Shown here: in pieces, positions 20,070 through 29,436 of the stretch
Numbering within the stretch: the stretch's first letter is position 1
Layout: the number at the start of each line of letters is the position of its first letter
From: Tannerellaceae bacterium
GTDB lineage: Bacteria; Bacteroidota; Bacteroidia; Bacteroidales; Tannerellaceae
Direction: 5' to 3'
DNA length: 29,540 nucleotides
Assembly: GCA_031284275.1 (NCBI GenBank)
Contig: JAITAD010000073.1
Coordinates: 1-29,540, forward strand
Notes under the pieces: generated by a model
The model's input: only the letters and a program-made list of their open reading frames with translations
The model's database searches: none
Told to the model about the DNA's origin: nothing
Position numbers and translations under genes: made by a program

Positions 20070-20077
20070 CAAAAGTA
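20070..20077 (-). promoter_or_regulatory. -7 box for the lpxD-lpxC/fabZ-lpxA-secA block
   Basis: Minus-strand TACTTTTG, an exact TAnnTTTG match, 30 bases before ATG 20040. It is back to back with the radA box at 20111-20118, so the two upstream elements must overlap. Confidence 0.5.
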
Positions 20078-20110
20078 ACCATATTATGGAAACAGAAATG
20101 ATTACCTCCT

Positions 20111-20118
20111 TACCTTTG
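20111..20118 (+). promoter_or_regulatory. -7 box for radA
   Basis: TACCTTTG, an exact TAnnTTTG match, 43 bases before ATG 20161. Because it lies downstream of the ATG at 20086, that earlier codon cannot be the main start. Confidence 0.5.
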
Positions 20119-20160
20119 CCCGCACGGCAAGTCATATCCCGCCGAAAACATCTCCCGAAC

Positions 20161-21531
20161 ATGAAAACGAAGACCGTCTTTTTCTGCTCCCATTGCGGGG
20201 CGGAGACTCCTAAATGGACAGGCAAATGCCCTGCCTGCGGCGAGTGGAACACCATCACCGAAGAGGCCTTATCCCGTCCGATTGCCGGTTTCCGCACACC
20301 CATCGGCCTTGACGTCGCACCCCCTACCCGCCTCGACGATATCGTCCCAGACGATGAAGCGCGCATGGATCTCCGCGATGCCGAGTTCAACCGCGTCCTT
20401 GGCGGAGGGCTGGTCAAAGGGTCTCTCGTACTCATCGGTGGGGAGCCGGGTATCGGCAAATCGACGCTCGTACTTCAGACGGTACTCGCTCTCGAAGGGA
20501 TGAAGACACTCTACGTCTCAGGCGAGGAGAGCTGCCGGCAAATCAAACTGCGCGCCGAACGTATCGTCAATCTGCCCGCAGTCTCCCCTGACTGTTTTAT
20601 CTTTTGCGAAACCAACCTCGAACAGATACTTTCTCAGGCACAAAAGATGCAGCCGGATCTGCTCATCATCGACTCCATCCAGACGGTCTACAATCCGGCC
20701 GTAGAGTCTTCTTCCGGCAGTCTCACCCAAATACGGGAGAGCGCCGCAGCGCTGTTACGTTACGCCAAAGAGAGCAATACGCCCGTCCTCCTCATCGGGC
20801 ACATCAATAAGGAGGGCAGTATCGCCGGCCCAAAAATCCTCGAACATATCGTCGATACGGTACTGCAATTTGAAGGAGACCGACAGCACCTCTACCGTAT
20901 CCTCCGCAGCATCAAGAATCGTTTCGGCAGTACCGCCGAACTGGGCATCTACGAGATGCAGCAACAAGGTCTTCGCTCCGTGACTAATCCTTCCGAACTC
21001 CTCCTCACGCAAAATCACGGGGCGCTCTCAGGATGCGCCATCGCCGCAGCCATCGAGGGGGTACGCCCTTTCCTCATCGAGACCCAAGCTCTCGTCAGTA
21101 GTGCCGTCTACGGGACGCCGCAACGCAGCGCTATCGGCTTCGACGTCCGCCGACTCAACATGCTGCTGGCCGTTTTGGAGAAACGCGCAGGCTTCAAGCT
21201 GATGCAAAAGGATGTTTTTCTCAACATCGCCGGCGGGTTGCGGGTGAGTGATCCGGCCATCGACCTGCCTGTCCTTGCGGCTATCCTTTCTTCGGCGTTG
21301 GACATTCCCGTGGGGGCTACGACGTGTTTCGCCGGTGAGGTGGGACTATCGGGAGAGATACGGCCGGTGACGCGCATCGAACAGCGTCTCCGCGAGGCGG
21401 ACAAACTCGGCTTTACCCGTATTCTCATCCCCGCAGGAAATCTCAAAAACGTCAGTCCCCCCCCTACCCTGCAACTTCACCAAGTATCCAAAGTAGAGGA
21501 CGCCCTGCGCCTCCTTTTCGGGAAAACGTAA
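20161..21531 (+). CDS. radA: DNA repair protein RadA
   Basis: A 456-residue RecA-related ATPase that promotes branch migration during recombination and repair in the cytoplasm. It has the N-terminal zinc finger CSHCGAETPKWTGKCPACGE, Walker A GGEPGIGKST, the RadA-specific motif KNRFG in RSIKNRFGSTAELGIYEM, and a C-terminal Lon-protease-like domain (FLNIAGGLRVSDPAIDLPVL, FAGEVGLSGEIRPV). The length is standard. ATG 20161 begins the conserved MKTKTVFFCSHCG and follows the -7 box at 20111. It diverges from lpxD. Confidence 0.96.
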   Translation: MKTKTVFFCSHCGAETPKWTGKCPACGEWNTITEEALSRPIAGFRTPIGLDVAPPTRLDDIVPDDEARMDLRDAEFNRVLGGGLVKGSLVLIGGEPGIGKSTLVLQTVLALEGMKTLYVSGEESCRQIKLRAERIVNLPAVSPDCFIFCETNLEQILSQAQKMQPDLLIIDSIQTVYNPAVESSSGSLTQIRESAAALLRYAKESNTPVLLIGHINKEGSIAGPKILEHIVDTVLQFEGDRQHLYRILRSIKNRFGSTAELGIYEMQQQGLRSVTNPSELLLTQNHGALSGCAIAAAIEGVRPFLIETQALVSSAVYGTPQRSAIGFDVRRLNMLLAVLEKRAGFKLMQKDVFLNIAGGLRVSDPAIDLPVLAAILSSALDIPVGATTCFAGEVGLSGEIRPVTRIEQRLREADKLGFTRILIPAGNLKNVSPPPTLQLHQVSKVEDALRLLFGKT

Positions 21532-21628
21532 AGTTCAGCGTCGTCCGTTGCCGGCAGGTAATGGCCGTTCCCGATTAAACCAAGTGAGAGAGAAGAGGTC
21601 TTACCGTTGTTTGACACCTTAAAGGGAA

Positions 21629-24487
21629 ATGATGAAGGGGATTTTGAAGTGGACAGCGGCATTATCGCTGCTTTCGGCAATTTGCACGGCGGATATATCG
21701 GCACAACAGGAACGGGGAGAAGGGCGCAGCAGACGACGGGTAAACGTGACGGGGCGTATCGTCGAAACATCAACAAACACACCGATAGGACAGGCTACCG
21801 TCCGCCTGCTGCAAATGCAGGACAGTTCGTTCGTGGGTGGGGTGGCAAGTGAAACCGACGGTACGTTCATGTTACGCAACATTGCTCGGGGAGCTTATTT
21901 GCTGCATATCAGCTTTGTAGGTTATGAGTCTGTTTACCGGACACTCACTATTAGCGGGCGCACCAATCCGGTAAACGTTGGGACGATAACGATGGACGAT
22001 GGAGCGATTGCCCTGGACGAGGCTGTCGTTGTGGGGAAAGCTCCCGAGGTGGTGGTACGTAACGATACGACGGAATACAACGCCGATTCCTACAAAGTGG
22101 CGGAAGGCTCGGTACTCGAAGATCTGCTCAAAAAAATGCCCGGCGTGGAGGTCAGCGATGAGGGGGTTATCACAGTGAACGGGAAAGAGGTGAAGAAAAT
22201 CATGGTAGACGGGAAAGAGTTTTTCTCGGCCGATCCCAAAGTAGCCTCAAAGAATCTGCCATCGAATATGGTGGAAAAAGTGCAGGTGCTGGATCGCCTG
22301 AGCGATATGGCGCGCATGACAGGATTTAACGACGGTGATGAGGAAACCGTTATCAACCTCTCCGTCAAGCCCGGCATGAAAGAAGGCTGGTTCGGGAACG
22401 CTTTTGCAGGTTACGGCAGTCAAGACCGTTACGAAGGGAACGGAATGGTGAACCGATTTGTGGGCGATGACCAGATAACAGCCATGGGAGGGTTCAACAA
22501 TACCAATAATATGGGCTTTTCCGACCTTGCCTCCACGATGTTTTCCGGTATGGGAGGTGGCCGGCGGGGGATGTGGTTCGGCGGAGGAAACGGTATCACC
22601 ACGTCGGGCAATATCGGTGGGAACGTGAACAAGGTAGTGCGTAAGAATGTCCTCGAAGTGAACGGGAACGCCCGTTATGCCCACTCCGACAACCTTTCGG
22701 AAAGCCGTACCTCTCGACGGAACATCCTCTCCGCCGATAGTTCCTCCTACGAAAGTGAAGCTGACACCCTCAATAGCATCAGCGAAAATATCGGTGTCAA
22801 TCTGCGCATCGACTGGCGTCCAGACAGTGTTACCCAACTTATCTTCCGTCCCGATTTCGGTTACAGCCGTTCACAGAGCAACGAAACGGGCAGCAGCGAA
22901 ACGTTGGGAGGTGACAGCGTCTCTGTGAATAGGGGACGTTCATCCTCCACATCCTCCGGAGAAGGTTATAACGCATCCCTCCGTGTCGAGTTCAGCCGCA
23001 AGCTCAACACCGCCGGACGTGTTCTGAGCGGCTCACTGCAAGCAGGCCTGAACGACTCCTACTCCAACGGCGCCAACACATCCCACATCGACTATCTCCG
23101 CTTGGGAAGAACCTACGACCTCGACCAGCGTATCCGTTACGACAACACTTCCCACAATTACCGCCTTTTCCTCTCATGGGTTGAACCTCTCGGCAGGAAC
23201 AATTTCCTTCAGGCCACATACAGTTACCGTTATCAGGAACAAAGCTCGCTCAAGAACGCCTTCAACTTCTCTGATACCGACGGCGCTTACACATCCCTCG
23301 ACACCACCCAGAGCAAGAATTACCTCAACACCTTCGTCACCCAACGGGCAAGCGTAGGGTTCAAAGCCGTCCGCGAGAAATATAACTATACGATAGGGTT
23401 CAATGCCGATCCTTCCTACAGCCGCAGCAAGAACTTCCTCGGCGATACGGTCTTTTCCGACCTCGGCCGACAGGTAATCAACTTTTCGCCGGCGGCAGAG
23501 TTTCGCTATAACTTCGACCGTACCCGTAACCTCCGCATCGATTACGACGGTACCACCTCACAACCCACTCTCGCCCAGATGCAACCTGTGCCGGACTATA
23601 CCGACCCCACCAACGTTAAATATGGTAATCCCGACCTCAACCCGCGTTACGCCAACAACCTCAACATCCGATGGCAGAGTTTCAATCAAGAAACGCAGTT
23701 CGCTTGTTTCCTCATGGCCAACGCCAATTACGTCATCAACGAAATCGTCAGTTACGTCATCAACCTCAATGATGGTTCCGGTAACCGCATCACCCGTTAC
23801 CGCAACGTCGACGGCAACTACGGCGCCAACTTGCGCTTCATGCTTAACACTCCTTTTAAGAATCGCAAGTTTACTTTTCACAACATGGCATGGCTATCTT
23901 ATTCCAATGCCAACGGCTTTCTCGGGAGCATCGTCGATGACGATACGCGCGAACAGCCCAACGTTAGCCGTAATCTGCAACTCATGGAAGCTTGCGGATT
24001 CGATTTCCGTTCCGATTATCTCGACTTAGGTATCAACGGTAATATTCGATACAACGGCGCTACCTATTCGCTGCAAAAAGAGAACGACCAGCAAGTTTTC
24101 AACTACTCGATCGGTGGACGCACCACCGTTTATCTCCCCGCCAATTTCAAACTCGAAAGTGACGTCAATTGGTCTGCCAACTCCGGCTATACCGAAGGAT
24201 ACAAACAGAATGAGGTACTCTGGAACGCTTCGGCATCCAAATCATTCCTCAAAGGCAATGCGGCCACCGTTCGCCTGAAAGTCTATGATATCCTGCAACA
24301 ACGCAGTAACATATCCCGCAGTATCACCGCCAACTATGTTCAGGATGCCGAGTACAACACGCTTAGTTCCTACTTCATGTGCCATTTCATTTATCGTTTC
24401 AGCGCATTCAAAGGCGGCGCCGGAGTCAACGATGCCTTTGGTGGACGTCGTCGTTTCGAGGGTGGAGGACCTCCTCCCCGACTTTGA
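21629..24487 (+). CDS. Outer-membrane beta-barrel protein, TonB-receptor-like, with carboxypeptidase-regulatory domain
   Basis: A 952-residue protein with a signal peptide (about 1-26, ending SAQ). Residues about 38-115 are a carboxypeptidase D regulatory-like domain (VTGRIVETSTNTPIGQATVR, DGTFMLRNIARGAYLLHISF). Residues about 135-250 are a plug-like domain (ALDEAVVVGKAPEVVVRND, LLKKMPGVEVSDEG, KIMVDGKEFF). The remainder alternates aromatic and polar residues as in a large barrel of the OMP_b-brl_3 class, and ends with a Gly/Arg/Pro-rich tail. A Gly-rich insert, GMGGGRRGMWFGGGNG, is near residue 315. The ligand is unknown; no SusD partner is adjacent, so it is not a standard glycan-uptake pair. 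AAAGGG lies just before two tandem ATGs (21629, 21632). Confidence 0.9.
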   Translation: MMKGILKWTAALSLLSAICTADISAQQERGEGRSRRRVNVTGRIVETSTNTPIGQATVRLLQMQDSSFVGGVASETDGTFMLRNIARGAYLLHISFVGYESVYRTLTISGRTNPVNVGTITMDDGAIALDEAVVVGKAPEVVVRNDTTEYNADSYKVAEGSVLEDLLKKMPGVEVSDEGVITVNGKEVKKIMVDGKEFFSADPKVASKNLPSNMVEKVQVLDRLSDMARMTGFNDGDEETVINLSVKPGMKEGWFGNAFAGYGSQDRYEGNGMVNRFVGDDQITAMGGFNNTNNMGFSDLASTMFSGMGGGRRGMWFGGGNGITTSGNIGGNVNKVVRKNVLEVNGNARYAHSDNLSESRTSRRNILSADSSSYESEADTLNSISENIGVNLRIDWRPDSVTQLIFRPDFGYSRSQSNETGSSETLGGDSVSVNRGRSSSTSSGEGYNASLRVEFSRKLNTAGRVLSGSLQAGLNDSYSNGANTSHIDYLRLGRTYDLDQRIRYDNTSHNYRLFLSWVEPLGRNNFLQATYSYRYQEQSSLKNAFNFSDTDGAYTSLDTTQSKNYLNTFVTQRASVGFKAVREKYNYTIGFNADPSYSRSKNFLGDTVFSDLGRQVINFSPAAEFRYNFDRTRNLRIDYDGTTSQPTLAQMQPVPDYTDPTNVKYGNPDLNPRYANNLNIRWQSFNQETQFACFLMANANYVINEIVSYVINLNDGSGNRITRYRNVDGNYGANLRFMLNTPFKNRKFTFHNMAWLSYSNANGFLGSIVDDDTREQPNVSRNLQLMEACGFDFRSDYLDLGINGNIRYNGATYSLQKENDQQVFNYSIGGRTTVYLPANFKLESDVNWSANSGYTEGYKQNEVLWNASASKSFLKGNAATVRLKVYDILQQRSNISRSITANYVQDAEYNTLSSYFMCHFIYRFSAFKGGAGVNDAFGGRRRFEGGGPPPRL

Positions 24488-24603
24488 CAGGGAAAAACAG
24501 CCCCTATCACTTCCCTCAACTGCCTACAGCCCTCAAAAGTGTTGCGCATACTTTTCAGCGCAAAAAAGCTGAGGCCGCAACCAAGCATCCTGAAACTTTT
24601 CGA

Positions 24604-24611
24604 TACTTTTG
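24604..24611 (+). promoter_or_regulatory. -7 box for the beta-helix protein gene
   Basis: TACTTTTG, an exact TAnnTTTG match, 33 bases before ATG 24644. An AAGGA ribosome site is at 24627-24631. This places an in-frame ATG at 24539 upstream of the transcript. Confidence 0.5.
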
Positions 24612-24643
24612 CCACAAATAAGGACAAGGATACCCGAACGGCG

Positions 24644-27600
24644 ATGAAAGTAAAACTCCTGCTACTCTCTCTTGCGAGCAGTTTCTTCTGTGGGACGGCC
24701 TATGCGAGCACATATTTTGTCAGCCTCGACGGTAATGACGGTAACATCGGCTTGTCCGATGACAAACCTTTGCAAACTCTCGGCAAGGCTTTGGAATTGG
24801 TTCTTCCGGGGGACGCTATCCATATCCTCACGAGCGGGGAATATACGCTGCCCAAGAGCAAGGCTTCGTTTCATATCACCCATAACTTGACGATCATCGG
24901 CAAGGCTGAAGGCGTTCGGTTGGTTGGAAACGAACTGAATCGGGTACTTCTCATTCACGGCGAACGCGGCGATATGCCCATTTCCGTGCATCTCGAGAAC
25001 TTGATCGTTGAGGGTGGGCTGGCCGACACCACAGATACCGTGCATTTCGGTAGCCTTTCCTACCTTATCGAAAGTGGGCAAGGGGGTGGTATCTACAACA
25101 GATTTGCCCGAACGACATTGAAAAATGTGACTGTCCGGAACAACACGGGGGCAGATGTCGCCATCGGTTTCGGCGGAGGTATATACAATGCCGACAGCAG
25201 TTCCCTGACGCTTGAAAGCGACGTTTACATAATGGATAACATTGCTTCGCGAGGACAGGCTGCCGGCTCCGGCGGTGGAATATACAACCTTGGGCAACTG
25301 ACGATTGCAAAGTCAGAGGGCACGGTCGTTGTCAGCGGCAATTGCGCCGTGGGGAACAAGCTGTCCTCAGCGACAGGCTTGGGGGGCGGATTGGTGAACG
25401 ATCGAAACGGAAAGGTCACGGTATCCGGCACACTTGACGTTCGCCACAACACGGCTACTGTTGGAACAGGGGCGGGTAAGGGCGGAGGTATTGCCGTCCT
25501 TTCGGGCGGGTTGTTCGACATTGAAGAAACGGAAAAATCCCACCTCATCGTAACGGGGAACATCGCTGTCGGCAACCCCGGAGGGTTCTCATCCGGTGCA
25601 GGCGGCGGTATTTATGTCAATGCAGATGAAGGAGCCGGACTTGCCGACCTGCGTATCAACTATACGATACGGGACAGCATGGTACAGATCACGGACAATT
25701 GCGCTACCGTCGGCTTGGGTAACGGTAAAGGCGGCGGGATATTCATCGGGGGCGATGGGCGGGTTATTTTCGCCGGCAGCACTTATATCCTGCACAATTA
25801 CGCTATCAATAACCCCAAAAGTTCCGGTACCGGTAGTGGCGGGGGATTGTACCGCGATACCGAAGAAGGGACTTCTATCGCCATCGGAACCGCCGCTCCC
25901 CTCATTATGGATAACGTCGTTACCAACGGTACAGGGGGGGGGCTGCAACCCTTCGGCATGTGGACTATCACTCTTCTTAAAGGAACCGGCATCGCCGACG
26001 CTCCCAACACTACAGTGTATGAGGTGATTGCCTCGCCTTTTGATCTCGCTTTGAAGATGGACAAAGGCTTCCACATTGCTACGCCACAACTTTACGGACG
26101 CGATACTACCTTCACCTCTTCCTATTTCTCCGAAGTCGACACCTCTTACCACTTTGACATTGAGGCCATACCCGGTGTTGCCAATATGGAACTCTCCGCA
26201 CAAACCTCCACACGCGCGATTGTCTTCATTTCCAATTCTCCGGGACTCTCCTTTTACCCCGGCGGTACGGGCAAAGTAATGGTCGATGCCGGTAAACCCT
26301 TCAATTTCTCCGTTCGGAAGACCGCAGAGAAATATCGAGCTACTCGCATCGTTTCCGTCCATACGGTCGATGGCAAAGAATTGCCCCGTTCCGCTGTGGA
26401 AGCTGACAGTTTCGCTTTCCATTACGCCTTTCCACTTCCGGCATACGACACCATTTGGGCGGATTTGGACGTCTGCCGTATCGTCCTTGAGCCGGCTAAG
26501 GACGGGACTCTCTACGTAGACAAGTCACAGCTCTGGGAGGAAGAGGAAGGGGACTCTACCTGCCTTGTCACCTACATGGCTTCCGGAAAAACCTTTCAAC
26601 TCAAAGTCAAATCGGAGACCACGCCGCAGGTACTCGCCAACGATTTGCTGTTACAGCCGCAGGAACGTAACACCGCTGCAAATACTTACACCTACTTCTA
26701 CACCGTACCCAAGGATACGGATTCCGTCCGGATAGTATCCTATCTGTATCGTGTTCAGGATATTGATGTGCAGTTATCCCCGGGTCTGGAACTCATTCCT
26801 TTCGGAACAGGCCACTATATCATGAACACCGGCCGTCAGCAAGTTTCGGGAAACTTCCAAATCTCCGTCAAGGTACTCAATCCCTTAGGTGTACAGGATG
26901 TTGACGTCTTTGCCGAAGCAGACGGAATAGAGGTGGTATACCTCGGAAAGGATCATGCGAAGAAGGAATATTACTTTTCCGTACTCGTCTCCAAAATGAC
27001 CACCCGCGTTATTCCCATCTACGTCGGTTATAAGTCTATCGCCAGAGTCACTTTCGACGATCCCGAGGACATTTACGGTACCCTCAGCGTAGACTTGCTG
27101 CCCCAGTTCGATGGCGACTATTATCTCTCCCTCGGTGATATCCTACGCTTCACCGTAGATGTGGATGACGACCTGCAGCCCCTCGTTAAAGCCATTTCGC
27201 AGCACGGCGAAACGATATTCATTGCACCCGTAAGTTGGGGTAAGTATACCTATACCTACGATTTCCCTATCACCGACATCGATACCTTCCACATCCATAT
27301 CGTAAAGGAGCCGAACATTGCTCTCTCTCTCCTCTTCCCACCCGAACTTACCTTATTGGGAAATCACATCGGTAAGGACATTGACGGAGGCTACAAAATG
27401 AATATCGTTCATGGAGGTGAGTATACCATATCTTTCAAGGCAGGGGCATATTATCGGTTGGCACAACCTCTAATCAGGGTTCGAGGCGATGAAGAGTTTC
27501 CCTCAATAGGAGATACGATTAGTTTTGTCCTGCGTAACCTCACGAACGATACCGAAGTAGAGGTGGATTTTGGAGAACTCAATCATATTATTTCTTTCAG

Positions 27601-28057
27601 CGTCACGGATCCGGACATCAGGATAACGGCGGAAACATCTATGTTCGCCATCGCACGCGGCAGTGATTACGCATTTATTATCGATCTGCCGGGAGGAACC
27701 CCTATCGTCATCGTCAATGGGCAGGCCGTAACGTCATCCGTGCAAAGTGACGGTACTTACAAGGTCGTGCTCTCCAATATTTCGCAAGATATGGAAATCA
27801 GCATACACGAAGCTGCCCCCTCCCCCACTCCACCTACAGCGGCCGTTTCGGTTCTCCGTCCGGAGATAAAGGTGGCGGTTTTGAGTGGCGGTATACTGCA
27901 AGTAGAGAGTGCAACACCCGTACCGGTGACTGTCTATACCCTCACGGGGCGTATACAGGCGCATGTACAGGTGAATGGCGCTGTCCGTCTCCCCCTCTCT
28001 CGCGGCATATATCTGGTAAAAACCGGCACAGAAATCCGTAAAGTCGTTTGCCGGTAA
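24644..28057 (+). CDS. T9SS-exported beta-helix protein with nine GGG repeats
   Basis: A 1137-residue secreted protein. A signal peptide (1-22, ending AYAS) is followed by STYFVSLDGNDGNIGLSD, the usual opening of right-handed beta-helix proteins. Residues 147-433 hold nine GGG(I/L) turns at residues 147, 177, 210, 247, 280, 320, 363, 399 and 431, spaced 30-43 residues and usually preceded by an Asn-rich turn such as VSGNCAVGN; this resembles chlamydial-type polymorphic outer-membrane repeats. Residues about 560-1060 are several beta-sandwich-like segments with no family I recognise. After a Pro-rich linker (APSPTPPTAA) the last ~69 residues (VPVTVYTLTGRIQ, LPLSRGIYLVKTG, IRKVVCR) form a type A T9SS sorting domain, so the mature protein should be exported across the outer membrane and attached to the surface. 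Start chosen at 24644 after the -7 box. Adhesin or enzyme cannot be told apart. Confidence 0.88.
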   Translation: MKVKLLLLSLASSFFCGTAYASTYFVSLDGNDGNIGLSDDKPLQTLGKALELVLPGDAIHILTSGEYTLPKSKASFHITHNLTIIGKAEGVRLVGNELNRVLLIHGERGDMPISVHLENLIVEGGLADTTDTVHFGSLSYLIESGQGGGIYNRFARTTLKNVTVRNNTGADVAIGFGGGIYNADSSSLTLESDVYIMDNIASRGQAAGSGGGIYNLGQLTIAKSEGTVVVSGNCAVGNKLSSATGLGGGLVNDRNGKVTVSGTLDVRHNTATVGTGAGKGGGIAVLSGGLFDIEETEKSHLIVTGNIAVGNPGGFSSGAGGGIYVNADEGAGLADLRINYTIRDSMVQITDNCATVGLGNGKGGGIFIGGDGRVIFAGSTYILHNYAINNPKSSGTGSGGGLYRDTEEGTSIAIGTAAPLIMDNVVTNGTGGGLQPFGMWTITLLKGTGIADAPNTTVYEVIASPFDLALKMDKGFHIATPQLYGRDTTFTSSYFSEVDTSYHFDIEAIPGVANMELSAQTSTRAIVFISNSPGLSFYPGGTGKVMVDAGKPFNFSVRKTAEKYRATRIVSVHTVDGKELPRSAVEADSFAFHYAFPLPAYDTIWADLDVCRIVLEPAKDGTLYVDKSQLWEEEEGDSTCLVTYMASGKTFQLKVKSETTPQVLANDLLLQPQERNTAANTYTYFYTVPKDTDSVRIVSYLYRVQDIDVQLSPGLELIPFGTGHYIMNTGRQQVSGNFQISVKVLNPLGVQDVDVFAEADGIEVVYLGKDHAKKEYYFSVLVSKMTTRVIPIYVGYKSIARVTFDDPEDIYGTLSVDLLPQFDGDYYLSLGDILRFTVDVDDDLQPLVKAISQHGETIFIAPVSWGKYTYTYDFPITDIDTFHIHIVKEPNIALSLLFPPELTLLGNHIGKDIDGGYKMNIVHGGEYTISFKAGAYYRLAQPLIRVRGDEEFPSIGDTISFVLRNLTNDTEVEVDFGELNHIISFSVTDPDIRITAETSMFAIARGSDYAFIIDLPGGTPIVIVNGQAVTSSVQSDGTYKVVLSNISQDMEISIHEAAPSPTPPTAAVSVLRPEIKVAVLSGGILQVESATPVPVTVYTLTGRIQAHVQVNGAVRLPLSRGIYLVKTGTEIRKVVCR
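25082..25942 (+). repeat. Nine degenerate GGG-containing coding repeats
   Basis: The stretch encodes nine copies of a unit averaging about 36 residues, each centred on Gly-Gly-Gly followed by Ile or Leu. Copies share the protein pattern but differ in DNA sequence, so it is an old protein repeat rather than a recent tandem duplication. Confidence 0.75.
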
Positions 28058-28077
28058 GAGGAGGAATACTATCTTTG
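28047..28077 (+). promoter_or_regulatory. Strong Bacteroidetes-type promoter for rplY
   Basis: TTTG at 28047-28050, a 19-base spacer, then TATCTTTG at 28070-28077. Both elements match the Bacteroidetes -33/-7 consensus with the expected spacing, the best promoter in the window. The -33 element lies in the last codons of the upstream gene. The leader to ATG 28163 is about 80 bases. Confidence 0.65.
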
Positions 28078-28162
28078 CGCCCGATTGTGACACACCCGCA
28101 TGTGGTGAGAAGTCCGGCAACAGTAAACTCTTTTTGAGTAATACATAAACGTACCGCAACAG

Positions 28163-28756
28163 ATGAAGACATTCGCATTGGAAGGAAAACTGAGGACTAT
28201 AGCCGATACTTCCGCCGAGAAAAAAAAGGCGCTGAAAGTTCTACGCAAGGAGAGGAGTATCCCTGCCGTGCTCTACGGCGGCGACAAGGTATCTCACCTG
28301 AGCGTTTCGATAGACGCCGTTCGTAATTTGGTTTACACGCCGGAAGTGTTTCTGGTGGAGTTGTCCGTTGAGGGGAAAAAGACGATGGCTGTCGTGAAAG
28401 ACATTCAGTTTCAGCCGGTCACAGACGAGGCGCTGCACATTGATTTTCAAGAGATATTTCCCGACCGTCCTATCGTGATGGAAGTGCCCGTCGCCCTCGA
28501 AGGTTACGCCGAGGGAGTGAAAGCCGGTGGGAAGCTTACCTTGCAGATGCGTAAACTCAAAGCAAAGGCTTGTTACGACAAGTTGCCGGAAAAACTGGTC
28601 ATCAATGTGGATCACTTGGGATTGGGTAAGTCCATGCAGGTGAGCGATATCCACATCGAAGGCTTGGAGTTGATGAATGCCCGTAACGCTGTTGTCTGCG
28701 CCGTACAACTGACGCGTGCTGCGCGCGGGGCGCAGGCTGCTGCCGCCACCAAGTAG
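28163..28756 (+). CDS. rplY: Large-subunit ribosomal protein L25 (CTC/TL5 form)
   Basis: A 197-residue 5S-rRNA-binding protein. It has the N-terminal L25 domain (about 1-95: LRKERSIPAVLYGG, HLSVSIDAVRNLVY, VKDIQFQPVTDEALHIDFQE) and the C-terminal TL5-type beta domain (VPVALEGYAEGVKAGGKL, MQVSDIHIEGLELMNARNAV), so it is the long CTC form rather than the short E. coli form. An Ala-rich tail ends the protein. It precedes pth and an S4-domain gene, an order common in Bacteroidales. No Shine-Dalgarno site is visible, which is usual for this phylum. Confidence 0.96.
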   Translation: MKTFALEGKLRTIADTSAEKKKALKVLRKERSIPAVLYGGDKVSHLSVSIDAVRNLVYTPEVFLVELSVEGKKTMAVVKDIQFQPVTDEALHIDFQEIFPDRPIVMEVPVALEGYAEGVKAGGKLTLQMRKLKAKACYDKLPEKLVINVDHLGLGKSMQVSDIHIEGLELMNARNAVVCAVQLTRAARGAQAAAATK

Positions 28757-28806
28757 AAAAGACGTGTTATTTCTGTTATTTTCATGGCAAGTTAATGTTT
28801 GTTTGG

Positions 28807-28837
28807 AGGGGAGTGTGTTCGTGAGAATACCTCCCCT
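28807..28837 (+). terminator. Stem-loop after rplY
   Basis: AGGGGAG (28807-28813) pairs with CTCCCCT (28831-28837), extended inside by a short GTGT/ATAC pairing, and is followed by TTCCCTATTT. It lies in the 102-base gap before pth and could end or attenuate rplY transcription. The T-tract is weak. Confidence 0.45.
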
Positions 28838-28858
28838 TTCCCTATTTACTGCTGAGCT

Positions 28859-29434
28859 ATGGAGTTCCTTGTCGCCGGATTAGGCAATATCGGGGCTGAA
28901 TATGCCGGAACCCGTCACAATGTCGGTTTTCGTATCGTTAATCGATTGGCTGAGGATGCCGCCGCCTCATTCACCGCACAGCGTTACGGCAGTATCGCCC
29001 GTTTTAGGGTGAAAAATGCCGGCCTCATCCTGCTCAAACCGAATACCTACATGAACTTGAGCGGTGATGCCATTCGTTATTGGTTACAGAAAGAGGAGAT
29101 GCCGATTGAACGACTCCTTGTTGTCGTGGACGATCTTGCCCTTCCTTTCGGTACGCTTCGCATCAAACCGCAGGGTAGCCATGCAGGACACAACGGGCTT
29201 AAAAACATACAGGACAGACTTGCCACTTCCACCTATGCACGCCTGCGTTTCGGTATCGGGAACGACTTCCCTCAGGGAAGGCAACTTGACTATGTCCTCG
29301 GTGCTTTCACTCCCGAAGAAACGGAAGCTCTCCCTCCGCTTGTGACACAAGCTGCTGATATGGTCCGCAGTTTCTGCCTGTCCGGCATACAAACGACCAT
29401 GAATCTCTACAACAATAAGCCCCTTCTCGCCTAA
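28859..29434 (+). CDS. pth: Peptidyl-tRNA hydrolase
   Basis: A 191-residue cytoplasmic enzyme that releases tRNA from peptidyl-tRNA dropped by ribosomes. The active-site residues are all present: Asn10 in GLGN, His20 in TRHNVGF, Asn66 in MNLSG, Asp91 in VVVDDLALP and Asn112 in GHNGLKNI. The length is standard. ATG 28859 gives the canonical N-terminus [12 protein letters not shown]. It ends two bases before the next gene, so the two are probably translated from one message. Confidence 0.97.
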   Translation: MEFLVAGLGNIGAEYAGTRHNVGFRIVNRLAEDAAASFTAQRYGSIARFRVKNAGLILLKPNTYMNLSGDAIRYWLQKEEMPIERLLVVVDDLALPFGTLRIKPQGSHAGHNGLKNIQDRLATSTYARLRFGIGNDFPQGRQLDYVLGAFTPEETEALPPLVTQAADMVRSFCLSGIQTTMNLYNNKPLLA

Positions 29435-29436
29435 CC

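Noticed and set aside
20041..20082. N-terminal extension of LpxD to an ATG at 20082
   Set aside because: The -7 box at 20070-20077 lies inside the extension, and homologues begin at the ATG at 20040.
25082..25942. CRISPR-like or satellite repeat
   Set aside because: The periodicity exists only at protein level in a coding frame; the DNA copies differ and have no constant spacer length.
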